12,093 nucleotides of DNA, taken from Planctomycetota bacterium. GTDB lineage: Bacteria; Planctomycetota; Planctomycetia; Gemmatales; Gemmataceae. The notes below the pieces were generated by a model. That model ran no database searches, was not told where the DNA came from, and saw only the letters and a program-made list of their open reading frames with translations. Shown one piece after another: positions 1 to 7,177 of this stretch (positions are counted from its first letter, which is position 1; the number at the start of each line of letters is the position of its first letter). The stretch is taken from assembly GCA_016200155.1 (NCBI GenBank), contig JACQFG010000143.1:1-12093 (forward strand), in the 5' to 3' direction. The position numbers and the translations under genes were made by a program.

Positions 1-566
1 ATCTTGCCGGCGGCGATCTTGATTTCCTGGCCCCCCTTGCCAGCGGCGGCCTTGGAAAAGGCGATGCCGAGCGTGCGCATCTCTTCGGAGTATTCGGTCC
101 AGGCTTTCTTGGTTTTCTTGGCCCCGCCGATCTGGGCCTTGCCGACGGCGGCGTTGCTCAACTCGCCCATGGCGGCGATGTGGTAACCCATTTCCTCCAG
201 GGCGGGCGCGAGCTTGGCGATGCCGCCGGGGACGTCGCGGGCCAGGTCGCGGATCATGACTTCGATGCCGTCCTTCGCCGGATTGGCCAGCGGCGTGGTG
301 CCGACGCCAAGGCCTTCCATCTTCCGCGTCTTGAACAGGTGCATCATGCCGGGGATGTCCTCGAGGTTCTTGGCGGCAGCCTCGGCAAGCTGCTTGGCCT
401 TGTCCTTCTCCCCCTTCTTGAGCGCCGCGGCGATTTCCTTGACGGCGACGTCCACCGGTTTGTTGTCCTTCTTGTCTTTGCCGAAGCTCGAATCCGAGCA
501 GGCAAGCAAGGCCAGCGACATCATCACGGTTACCGCCGCGATCCCGATGCGAAACCTCGTCGTCAT
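1..566 (-). CDS. Cytochrome-c'-like lipoprotein, partial (C-terminus beyond the window)
   Basis: An open minus-strand frame starts at the ATG at 566 (MTTRFRIGIAAV) and runs off the left edge after 188 codons. Residues 7-22 are hydrophobic and end in LLAC (Cys23), a likely lipoprotein signal, so the product should sit in the periplasm on a membrane. The rest is helical, rich in Lys and Ala, with a conserved-looking stretch DIPGMMHLFKTRKMEGLGVG and later EMRTLGIAFSKAAAGKGG. This resembles planctomycete proteins of the cytochrome c' type, a four-helix bundle whose CxxCH lies at the extreme C-terminus. That end is not in the window, so haem binding is inference. It follows the cytochrome bc genes by 83 bases on the same strand, which suggests an electron-transfer accessory role. 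No strong ribosome site is visible. Confidence 0.7.
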   Translation of the reverse strand, partial: MTTRFRIGIAAVTVMMSLALLACSDSSFGKDKKDNKPVDVAVKEIAAALKKGEKDKAKQLAEAAAKNLEDIPGMMHLFKTRKMEGLGVGTTPLANPAKDGIEVMIRDLARDVPGGIAKLAPALEEMGYHIAAMGELSNAAVGKAQIGGAKKTKKAWTEYSEEMRTLGIAFSKAAAGKGGQEIKIAAGK

Positions 567-649
567 GGCGTTCTCATGTTGTTCACCGCTTGGGGCATGG
601 GAATATCTCAAACCCTTGCTTGTGCTGCGGGCTCGTGCGCGGCGCGATC

Positions 650-2038
650 TCACTTGGCGATATCCGCGCCGCCGTAGATCGGCCGATAATCGCGCACCAT
701 CCATCTTATGATCATTTCGCGGTCAATGTCCGACAAATGCAGAATCCGGTTGTCCGGGGTAAGCTCATTGAGTTCGTTGGCCTTGTTGGCTCGATTGAAC
801 TCATCGAGCCGCAGGGCGGCATCGGGACCGTCGCGGTTGCGGAACGCGGGCATCGTGTTGTTCTTGCGATAGCGGCTGATGTGTCCGGGGCGCATGATCA
901 TGCCGCGAATCCAGTCGGCGGACCCGTAGTTCGACAGGTCCGGCGCCGTTTCCCCTCCCTGCGTGTCCCACTTGAACAGCTTGGCGTCGATTTTTTGCTT
1001 CATCTCGATGCTGTGGCAGTCGGCGCACTTGTTGCTCGGATCGCCGAACGCTTCCTGGCCTTTCATGACCAGATCGTGATTCCGCTTGTCGCGCGGCTTG
1101 GCTTGCTCGGCGACGAACTCGGCGATCAGCTCGAACAGCTTCTCCTGCTCTTCTATTTGCTGTTTGTCCCACGGTTTCTTCTTGTTCTCGCGCATCTTCT
1201 TGATGCTCTCATTCCAGCGCTTCATGCCGTTGAGACCGTGTTCGAGCTTGGGTTTGCCGTTCTTGTCCAATTCGGGTTTTCCATCCTCGCCAACCACTGG
1301 AATCTTGACATGCCCGAAGAACTCTTCGTCGAGTGAATTGCGCATGATGCCGCGGACCCAGTCCTTGGCGCCGAACCGACCCAGATCGCCTGCGGTGCGA
1401 CCGTCGGTCATGCTGCGCGTAGACACCTTCAGCCCGCCGCGCTGCCGCTCCACGAGGAAATCGCGGCGCCAATCCAGGTCGGTGATCTCGACACGAAACG
1501 GCTTGCCCTCCTCCGGCGAAGACAGCTTGAACTTTTCGGAAAGAAGTATCCCCTTCTTTTTCAGCTCCTCGCGCACCGGTGCAAGGTCCTTCGGGTTCTC
1601 GAGCTTGGACAGGTCCTCGGCCGGCAGCCAAAAGATGCGGCGAAACGCGTCGTCCTCCCGCGCCGTGAAGCCATGGCAGCTGCCGCACTTCTGCGCAAAC
1701 AGTTCGCGGCCCGTGATGTAAGGATCATTGCGAATCAGGAAGTGGCCTCCCTCCACCGGCGTTCCGTCCATGGCGAGCTGACACGCTCGCTTGGCCTTCT
1801 CCTCGGCGTCGTGCGTGCTGTGCTGGAACGATTCGGCCTTGTCGATCGCTTCCTTGTCGGTGTTTTTCAGCAAGCCGAAAAGGATCCCCTCCGGCGCATC
1901 GTCGCGCAGGGCGAACAGCGTCAACATGCCGACGAGGATCAGCAGCGTCATCATGACCAGCATGCCGAAGAAGTGGCCGATCTTGCTCGGCGGCGGCGTC
2001 GAGCTCGGCGCCTTTGCCGTAGATGCCTGCCCGCGCAA
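650..2038 (-). CDS. C-terminal di-haem cytochrome c part of a cytochrome b-c fusion
   Basis: Read from its first possible start (TTG 2038) the frame gives 462 residues, but the first ~18 are probably not native. One membrane helix (about 20-44, IGHFFGMLVMMTLLILVG) is followed by a periplasmic part with two haem c sites: CGSCH at 118-122 and CADCH at 338-342. M396 in NNTMPAF is the probable axial ligand of the second haem, and M272 in GMKRW may serve the first. Paired stretches GDLGRFGAKDWVRGIM (217-232) and PDLSNYGSADWIRGMI (366-381) show a duplicated cytochrome c domain. Planctomycete cytochrome b proteins carry just this kind of tail after the last b helix, so this is very likely the 3' half of one gene whose 5' half is in another frame (start 2891). 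No good ribosome site precedes 2038. As a separate protein it would still be a membrane-anchored di-haem cytochrome. Confidence 0.85.
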   Translation of the reverse strand: MRGQASTAKAPSSTPPPSKIGHFFGMLVMMTLLILVGMLTLFALRDDAPEGILFGLLKNTDKEAIDKAESFQHSTHDAEEKAKRACQLAMDGTPVEGGHFLIRNDPYITGRELFAQKCGSCHGFTAREDDAFRRIFWLPAEDLSKLENPKDLAPVREELKKKGILLSEKFKLSSPEEGKPFRVEITDLDWRRDFLVERQRGGLKVSTRSMTDGRTAGDLGRFGAKDWVRGIMRNSLDEEFFGHVKIPVVGEDGKPELDKNGKPKLEHGLNGMKRWNESIKKMRENKKKPWDKQQIEEQEKLFELIAEFVAEQAKPRDKRNHDLVMKGQEAFGDPSNKCADCHSIEMKQKIDAKLFKWDTQGGETAPDLSNYGSADWIRGMIMRPGHISRYRKNNTMPAFRNRDGPDAALRLDEFNRANKANELNELTPDNRILHLSDIDREMIIRWMVRDYRPIYGGADIAK

Positions 2039-2891
2039 CTTTGTCGTACAGCCCCGGTTCCTCGTGTCGCCCTTCCGGCATCGGCGGCGTCACCTCGTGG
2101 GCGAAACCGTACAGCACTAGCGTCATCATCACCGCGAACACTGCCATGCACGCGAGCATGTCGTAGAACGACTGGCGCGGCCAGAACTCTTCGCTGCCGG
2201 GCGAGTGTTCGTTTTCCGGCTTGGTGACCAGGCCTTCGACGTTCACACTCGAGGTCACGCCATGGCGGCGAAAGATGGTGATGTGGCAGACCAGCAGCAC
2301 GATCAGCGACAGGGGAAGTATTGCAACGTGCAGGGCATAGAAGCGCGTCAGCGTATGATTGCCGTAATCCGGACCGCCGACCGCGAGCTGCTTGATGTCG
2401 TCGCCGAAGACCGGGATATTGCTGGCAATGTTGGTGGCGACGCGCGTCGCCCAGTAGCCCTTCTGGTCCCACGGCAATAGATAGCCAGTCAAGCTCAGTC
2501 CGAAGGTGACGCTCAACAGGCCGATGCCGAGCCACCAGTTGACCTCGCGCGGCGGCAGGTGAGCGCCGGCGATGACGACTTGCAGCATGTGCAGGGCGAT
2601 GAGAACGACCATCGTTTGCGAGCCGAAATGGTGCAGACCGCGAATCAGCCAGCCGAAATCCATCTTGTACTGAATGAAGTGAACGCTGTTCCAGGCTTGC
2701 GAGCTGGACGGGCTGTAGGCGGTCATCAGCAGGATGCCGGTGATGAGCTGGATGCTGAAGACGAAGGCGAGAGTGCTGCCCCAGACGTAGCGCCACTTGG
2801 CGCCGCCGGGAACGCCTTCGAGAAAGAGGAAGGCCATCATTTTCCGCACGCCGGCGCGGTGGTCCAACCAATCGATGATGGATGTTATCAC
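1725..2891 (-). CDS. Cytochrome b (b6-type core) of the quinol:cytochrome c oxidoreductase, frame-broken at its 3' end
   Basis: The start is the GTG at 2891, with AAGGA about 8 bases upstream; an ATG at 2963 would overlap the Rieske gene and add a non-homologous stretch. Residues 1-265 are a good cytochrome b: helices A-D, then helix E beginning FWPRQSFYDMLACM. Haem b ligands are H87/H101 and H188/H203, spaced 14 and 15 as in cytochrome b6. GYLLPWDQKGYWA (136-148) is the Qo-side motif. After GAELDA (about residue 299) the frame reads arginine- and histidine-rich nonsense down to a stop at 1725, while the frame entered near 1989-2000 carries the last helix and the haem c tail. The Qo PEWY motif and helix F occur in neither frame. 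The true coding part therefore ends near 1998. The complex oxidises quinol in the cytoplasmic membrane; as sequenced this copy should not form a normal Qo site. Confidence 0.88.
   Translation of the reverse strand: MITSIIDWLDHRAGVRKMMAFLFLEGVPGGAKWRYVWGSTLAFVFSIQLITGILLMTAYSPSSSQAWNSVHFIQYKMDFGWLIRGLHHFGSQTMVVLIALHMLQVVIAGAHLPPREVNWWLGIGLLSVTFGLSLTGYLLPWDQKGYWATRVATNIASNIPVFGDDIKQLAVGGPDYGNHTLTRFYALHVAILPLSLIVLLVCHITIFRRHGVTSSVNVEGLVTKPENEHSPGSEEFWPRQSFYDMLACMAVFAVMMTLVLYGFAHEVTPPMPEGRHEEPGLYDKVARAGIYGKGAELDAAAEQDRPLLRHAGHDDAADPRRHVDAVRPARRCAGGDPFRLAEKHRQGSDRQGRIVPAQHARRRGEGQASVSARHGRNAGGGRPLPDSQ
1985..2003 (-). other. Frame break with apparent internal deletion in the cytochrome b-c fusion gene
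   Basis: Frame 1 reads GAELDAAAEQD and frame 2 reads TPPPSKIGHFF over the same bases, switching across a (GCC)3 run at 1989-1997 on the minus strand. Removing one base there would give GAELDAAPSKIGHFF. Intact relatives read roughly GAELGAPADP, then a PEWY segment and one helix, then a Gly-His-starting helix. About 50 residues are therefore absent as well as the frame being out. The size of the gap is estimated from family knowledge, not measured. Confidence 0.7.
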
Positions 2892-2940
2892 GGATGATCC
2901 TTCGGTTTGCGGTGGCTGAGGCCAGCGGTCGGCGGGGTGG

Positions 2941-3555
2941 TCAAATCGTTTTCTTCTCGGCAATGCTGGTGGAGAAGTTCTGGTATTTTACATTGATGCG
3001 GTTGGGATCGGCCGAATCGATTTCCCATTCCAGGGTATCCATGCCGCGTTTGGCGGGGTTGGTGGCAGGCACGGCCTGAGCGCCGGCCAGCGTGAATGTG
3101 GCCGAATGACACGGGCATGCGAAACCGCCGCCGGCGCTGTCAAGGTTTACCGAGCAGCCCAGGTGCGGACAGATCGTCGTGAACACCAGCAGGTACGCTT
3201 CCTTGAGGCTCTGTTCCTTGGCGTTGAATGCCGTCACCTTGTCGGCCGAGGAGAGATCGGGCTGCGTACCTTTTTGCACGACCCAAACGCGACCGATCAC
3301 GTCGTTGGGATAGAGCGTCCAGCCATCGACGCGGACATCGCGGATGACCCCCTGCACCGGCGTGTTCTCGCCGATCTCGTTGAGCTTGACCCCCTCGACG
3401 AGCTTGAAGTTGCTCTTGGCCCCCTTGCGGTGGCGCGGGTCGATAGCGTAACAGACGATCGGCACCCCGATGATCAGGTTGAAGATCGCGACAAGGCCGA
3501 AGGTCAACAACGATAGCACGGAGCGGCGATTGGGTTCGGGTTCCGCGGGTTCCAT
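2941..3555 (-). CDS. Rieske [2Fe-2S] iron-sulfur protein of the quinol:cytochrome c oxidoreductase
   Basis: A 204-residue protein with one N-terminal membrane anchor (about 11-37) after a short Glu/Pro-rich head, then a soluble Rieske domain. Box I is CPHLGC (C129, H131, C134) and box II is CPCHSA (C147, C149, H150). C129/H131/C147/H150 should bind the cluster, with C134 and C149 forming the usual disulfide. The protein takes electrons from quinol at the Qo site and passes them to cytochrome c. The residues that in bovine Rieske are Ser163 and Tyr165 (CPCHGSHY) are Ala152 and Phe154 here. Loss of these hydrogen bonds is known to lower the cluster potential, so a menaquinol-type enzyme is inferred. 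It is the first gene of the operon; cytochrome b starts 49 bases after its stop. The ATG at 3555 is preceded by GGAG at a rather long spacing of about 11 bases. Confidence 0.93.
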   Translation of the reverse strand: MEPAEPEPNRRSVLSLLTFGLVAIFNLIIGVPIVCYAIDPRHRKGAKSNFKLVEGVKLNEIGENTPVQGVIRDVRVDGWTLYPNDVIGRVWVVQKGTQPDLSSADKVTAFNAKEQSLKEAYLLVFTTICPHLGCSVNLDSAGGGFACPCHSATFTLAGAQAVPATNPAKRGMDTLEWEIDSADPNRINVKYQNFSTSIAEKKTI

Positions 3556-3605
3556 GGTGGGATGAACTCCGAGAAGACGAATCGGCGGGAGGACGAACGC
3601 AATTT

Positions 3606-3634
3606 ATCCTAGCTGACGCGGAATGGTTGGTCAA
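3606..3634 (-). promoter_or_regulatory. Predicted sigma70-like promoter for the Rieske-cytochrome b operon
   Basis: On the minus strand, TTGACC (3629-3634) and TAGGAT (3606-3611) are separated by exactly 17 bases, matching the -35/-10 consensus at 5 of 6 and 4 of 6 positions. The implied start site is near 3599, giving a leader of about 45 bases before the ATG at 3555. Prediction from sequence only. Confidence 0.5.
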
Positions 3635-3642
3635 GGAAATGA

Positions 3643-3701
3643 TCAGAGCCTGAAGCGTAAGCGAAGGTTGACGTATCCTTCGCTTACGGCTCAGGCTCTG
3701 A
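3643..3701 (-). terminator. Long hairpin (REP-like inverted repeat), possible terminator of the kdsA-lipoprotein operon
   Basis: The left arm 3643-3667 (containing AGCGTAAGCGAAGG) pairs with the right arm 3677-3701 (containing CCTTCGCTTACG) over 25 positions with two mismatches and a 9-base loop. It begins 5 bases after the lipoprotein stop codon (3707-3709) and precedes the Rieske promoter, as a terminator would. There is no clear U-run beyond it, so termination by the intrinsic mechanism is uncertain. The arm sequence resembles palindromes I recall being dispersed in planctomycete genomes, so it may be a mobile or repeated element instead. Confidence 0.6.
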
Positions 3702-3706
3702 AGAAC

Positions 3707-5872
3707 TCAGGGTTGCGCCGCGTAGCGGATGCGCTGGTCGATCTGCTGTTTCATCCACGAGTAGCTGCCTTCCTCGCCCCAGGCTCGGCCGAGGATTTCC
3801 AAACGCTTCTGGTAGTACGATTGGGCCTGCGGGGGGACCGTCGTCGGCAGCGCGTCGTTGATCTTGCGAATTTCGGCCTTCAGCAGCTCGGCCTTTTCGA
3901 GTTTCTCGATGTCCTTCTTGATCTGCTCCAGGTACGCAACCGAGGCCTTGCCCGGTTCCAGGTGCTCCAGAGCGTCGGCGACGCGCAAGCGTGCATGGAA
4001 GTATTTCTGCACGTCGAAATGCAGCCCCTCGAGTGCGCTGACATGCATTTCGAGCAGCGTCAGGCGCTCTTCGACCTGCTTGGCCGGCGGAACACGGATC
4101 TGCTCCAGGCGCCCCTTGAGGGCGCTGTCGTCGAGGGCGATGCGCGACAGATAGAATTTCTGCCAGGCGTTTTTGGCGACGTTCCAGTCGTCGCGGACTC
4201 TGGTCTTCGCGTTTTCGTCCGGGTTCCTTTGCGTTCGCAGCAGTGCCTGGGCGGTCTCGGCTTTTTCGTGACTGGTGGTCGCCTGGACGCGCGCCAGCTC
4301 CAGGTCGAGGTAGTCGCGCATGCCGACCGCGATGACACCGGTGAGCACGCCCTTCTTTGGCTTTTCGCCCGATTTGTCTTCTTTGTTGACTTCAAGCATC
4401 CACTGCACGAACTGGTCCTGCGACCAAAGTTCCTGCATCGCCTGCAGGCCGCGGGCACGGCGCTTGGCGTCCTCATCCAGCACGTCGGCGTTGGCGGCGA
4501 CCATCTTCTTTTGCCACTCGTCGACCTCCGTGCGAAAGGCGGGATCCTGCGCCTTGTTCACCAGCGAGTTATCCTGCGTGAACTCCTGCAGACGTTCCTG
4601 GCGGCGAATCATCGTGTCGTATTGGCCGCGCAGGTACATCTCGCGGGTTTGCAGGTCGTGCTTGTTCATGAAGTCTTCGGAAACGCGCACCATCAGCTGA
4701 TACGCCGACCGGGGCAGGAGCTGCTCGGTGAGCTTGAGGCGGGCGTAGTTGGCAAGGATCATGGCGATGCGATTGCGAGCGCGGGTGACGGCGGCAGCAC
4801 GGCCGGTCTCATCGAGTCCGCCGTCGTCCTTGGGCAGGAAACCACGCAGGGCACGCGTCGGCGATTCAGGCAGCGTCTTGCCGTCGCACGGCGGGTTCCA
4901 GAACTTCACCTGCAGCGTTGTCGCCTTGCGGACGTCCTTGGCGAGTTCCTGGGCGTTGAGATGCAGGTTGATCGTACCGGCCCGAGCGTTGAGCCCTTGC
5001 TGTAACTCCAGCACCCGCGGCGACAACGCATAGAGCGGACAGACGAGCCAGGCCTCGAGCGCCTTCGCTCGATCGGGATTGATCAGCGCCGGCCTCAGCA
5101 GCGCCGGCTCGACGAGCGCTTCCTTCAACGACAGCACGCTCGCGCCGTCCTTGCTCATCAACGCCAGGCCAAGCCGCGGATCGAACAGGTACAGGTTCGG
5201 GTTCTTGGTGTCGGCATCGAGGGCTGCGACCAGCAGTTGCTTCGGGTCGGCTTCCGGCGTCACGATCAGGCAGCCTTCGATCTGTGCCTGCCGCAAGAGT
5301 GCGAGAAACACGAGGGCGCGTTCGCGCGGATTGCCATAGCCGCGCCGCAGCGTGAAGGCGGGCGGCGTCCACGAATCGGTCTGCTCGTGCGGCAAGACGT
5401 TGCGCATGACCCAGTGGAAGAGGCGCTGCGCTTGCCGGGCGGTTCCCTGCTCGCCGACGTCCAGCGAACGGACCACGTCGCGCAGCAGGAAACACTCATC
5501 GAGGTAATGGGCATCAGCGGCGCGAAAGGAGATCGCCTCGACCTCGCCCGGCTCGGCAGCGAAGTCGGCGCCGCACAGATGCATATCAGTTTCGAAAAAC
5601 TTGCGATTCGCCTGGGACAGATCACGCATCGACTTGATAGTCTCGGCCTTGATGAAATGGCTGTTGAGCAGATCGAAGCCGCCGCGGTACAGCAGCCATT
5701 CCTCGCCGGCACGGGCGTTCTCGACGCCGCGAACGGTATCGACATAGGCGCGGAAAACATCCGCGCCGGCCGAGCGCGACCCAATCTTCTTGGCGGGGCG
5801 CGTCGGCGTGTAGCTGCAACCGGTGAATCCGATGAGGAGGAGAATCGCGACAGAGGAGACGACGGATTTCAT
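3707..5872 (-). CDS. Large lipoprotein with an N-terminal transglutaminase-like region
   Basis: The chosen start, ATG 5872 (MKSVVSSVAILLLIGFTGC), forms an ATGA overlap with the kdsA stop and gives a classic lipoprotein signal with Cys19. Three codons earlier an ATG at 5881 is possible. The product has 721 residues and should be exported and lipid-anchored. Residues about 125-235 look like a transglutaminase-like fold: SLDVGEQGTARQAQRLFHWV, then RRGYGNPRERALVFLALLRQ, then LYLFDPRLGLAL. The catalytic Cys normally found before the helix (as in GxCxDxA) is missing, with Asn-Pro in its place, so peptidase or transferase activity is doubtful. From about residue 330 the protein is helical and charged, with likely coiled coils around 600-690. 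It is probably cotranslated with kdsA. Function unknown; an envelope structural role is only a guess. A hairpin follows the stop directly. Confidence 0.8.
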   Translation of the reverse strand: MKSVVSSVAILLLIGFTGCSYTPTRPAKKIGSRSAGADVFRAYVDTVRGVENARAGEEWLLYRGGFDLLNSHFIKAETIKSMRDLSQANRKFFETDMHLCGADFAAEPGEVEAISFRAADAHYLDECFLLRDVVRSLDVGEQGTARQAQRLFHWVMRNVLPHEQTDSWTPPAFTLRRGYGNPRERALVFLALLRQAQIEGCLIVTPEADPKQLLVAALDADTKNPNLYLFDPRLGLALMSKDGASVLSLKEALVEPALLRPALINPDRAKALEAWLVCPLYALSPRVLELQQGLNARAGTINLHLNAQELAKDVRKATTLQVKFWNPPCDGKTLPESPTRALRGFLPKDDGGLDETGRAAAVTRARNRIAMILANYARLKLTEQLLPRSAYQLMVRVSEDFMNKHDLQTREMYLRGQYDTMIRRQERLQEFTQDNSLVNKAQDPAFRTEVDEWQKKMVAANADVLDEDAKRRARGLQAMQELWSQDQFVQWMLEVNKEDKSGEKPKKGVLTGVIAVGMRDYLDLELARVQATTSHEKAETAQALLRTQRNPDENAKTRVRDDWNVAKNAWQKFYLSRIALDDSALKGRLEQIRVPPAKQVEERLTLLEMHVSALEGLHFDVQKYFHARLRVADALEHLEPGKASVAYLEQIKKDIEKLEKAELLKAEIRKINDALPTTVPPQAQSYYQKRLEILGRAWGEEGSYSWMKQQIDQRIRYAAQP

Positions 5873-6789
5873 GATGTACATCGTGAGGATGGATGATGCG
5901 TCCCCGCCGCTTGCGGCTTAGCGTTCGCAGGGTCCAGGCGGACGTTCGCACTCTTGGCAACCACCGGCTCCGCGAGCGCCTCGCGCAAGCGCAGGCAGCA
6001 GGCGATCAGCGCCGGCAGATCCGTCAGAGCAATCATATTAGGACCGTCGCTCAACGCCTCGTCCGGACGCGGATGCGTCTCGATAAAGACGCCGTCGCAG
6101 CCGCACGCCACCGCCGCCTTCGCCAAAAACGGCACCATGCGCCGTTCGCCGTCGGAGCGGTCTCCCTTGCCGGCTGGTTTCTGTACGCTGTGGGTGGCGT
6201 CAAAGATCACGGGACAGCCGAATTCTTGCATCATCGGGATCGCCCGCATGTCGTTGACGAGCTGGCCGTAGCCAAACGTCGAGCCGCGCTCGGTCAGCAC
6301 AAGTTGATTGTTGCCGACTTCCGCCATCTTGCTGACGACGTTTTTCATGTCCCAGGGGGCCATGAACTGCCCCTTCTTGACGTTGATCGGCTTGCCCGTC
6401 CGGCCCGCAGCCTGGATGAGGTCGGTCTGCCGGGCGAGGAACGCCGGAATCTGCAAGAGATCGCAGGCTTGCCCCGCGGGCTCCGCGTGCCAGCATTCGT
6501 GGATGTCGGTCGTCACCGGCAATCCCGTTTGCTGCCGGACGGCCTCCAGCGTTTTCAGCCCCTCCTGCAACCCCGGCCCGCGAAACGACTTGCCGGACGT
6601 GCGATTCGCCTTGTCGAACGACGCCTTGAAGATGAGCGGCACATTGAGCCGCCCAGCCATCGCCGCAAGCTGCTCGGCGATCCACAGCGTCAGATCGTGC
6701 GATTCGATGACGCACGGCCCCGCGATCCAGACGAGCGGCTTGCCCTGGCCGCAGGCGACGTTGCCAATGTTTACTAGGTTGGTCGACAT
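5869..6789 (-). CDS. kdsA: 3-deoxy-8-phosphooctulonate synthase (Kdo8P synthase)
   Basis: A 306-residue protein that condenses phosphoenolpyruvate with arabinose 5-phosphate to Kdo 8-phosphate, the cytoplasmic step committing carbon to the Kdo of lipopolysaccharide. Family motifs appear in order: IAGPCVIES (23-30), FKASFDKANRTS (54-65), FRGPGLQEG (69-77), TTDIHE (93-98), QIPAFLARQTDL (113-124), NVKKGQF (136-142), LTERGSTFGY (165-174), DATHSVQ (197-203) and ETHPRPDEALSDGPN (237-251). C26, H200, E237 and D248 correspond to the metal ligands of the Aquifex enzyme, so this is the metal-dependent class; the E. coli class has Asn at the first position. The ATG at 6789 has GGAGG 7 bases upstream, which decides the start over a frame extension to 6897. 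Residues from about 276 are a Pro/Ala/Ser-rich tail beyond the usual end. The stop overlaps the next gene by ATGA. Confidence 0.95.
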   Translation of the reverse strand: MSTNLVNIGNVACGQGKPLVWIAGPCVIESHDLTLWIAEQLAAMAGRLNVPLIFKASFDKANRTSGKSFRGPGLQEGLKTLEAVRQQTGLPVTTDIHECWHAEPAGQACDLLQIPAFLARQTDLIQAAGRTGKPINVKKGQFMAPWDMKNVVSKMAEVGNNQLVLTERGSTFGYGQLVNDMRAIPMMQEFGCPVIFDATHSVQKPAGKGDRSDGERRMVPFLAKAAVACGCDGVFIETHPRPDEALSDGPNMIALTDLPALIACCLRLREALAEPVVAKSANVRLDPANAKPQAAGTHHPSSRCTS

Positions 6790-6907
6790 GATGAACCCTC
6801 CGTGGCGTGAAACGATGTTTCCCTTAAAATAATCCAGGTCGAGGGTTGGTGGGAATAGCAATCCGCCGACACCTTTCCAGCCTGCCCAAGAGGCCAAGGA
6901 CGAGATA

Positions 6908-7099
6908 ATGAAAATCCTCTACGGCATTTTCGCGGGTGGATTCCTTGGTGCGGCGGTCGGCGGTGTCTTACGGTACCTCTTCATTTGGTATTTTGTTCCC
7001 TTCCCCCGATACGACCTGGAAAACTTCGTCGTGCCGGTGGCGTTTGGGACATTGGTTGGCATGATCCTTGTCTTCGGTTTGACCCGGCCAAGAGAATAA
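6908..7099 (+). CDS. Small two-helix membrane protein, unknown function
   Basis: This 63-residue frame begins at an ATG with AAGGA 7 bases upstream (AAGGACGAGATA then ATG), a good ribosome site. Two hydrophobic segments (about 4-29 and 40-57) flank a short loop, FVPFPRYDLENF. A glycine-rich first helix (GIFAGGFLGAAVGGVLRY) suggests tight helix packing. It is divergent from kdsA, with 118 bases between the two starts. I do not recognise a family. The ribosome site and the clean two-helix pattern argue that it is real. Confidence 0.65.
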   Translation: MKILYGIFAGGFLGAAVGGVLRYLFIWYFVPFPRYDLENFVVPVAFGTLVGMILVFGLTRPRE

Positions 7100-7177
7100 C
7101 GCCTGACACACGTCGTAGGTTGCGGGAGACTGGATACAGGATAATCGAGGCGGGCGGTCGGTTGGAAGAGCAATTGG

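Noticed and set aside
590..1336. Plus-strand open frame opposite the cytochrome c tail
   Set aside because: The minus strand here codes two CxxCH sites and conserved domain pairs; the plus frame has no recognisable domain.
3623..5005. A 460-codon plus-strand open frame
   Set aside because: It lies antisense to the well-formed lipoprotein gene, has a Leu/Arg/Val-biased composition typical of antisense frames in GC-rich DNA, and shows no motif.
6790..6897. N-terminal extension of kdsA to an ATG at 6897
   Set aside because: The added 36 residues do not resemble the family, and the ATG at 6789 has an excellent ribosome site.
6790..6907. Possible promoters between the divergent kdsA and small membrane protein starts
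   Set aside because: AT-rich TATTTT and TTGCTA stretches occur on the minus strand, but the spacing (about 21-24) is poor, so no promoter is called.
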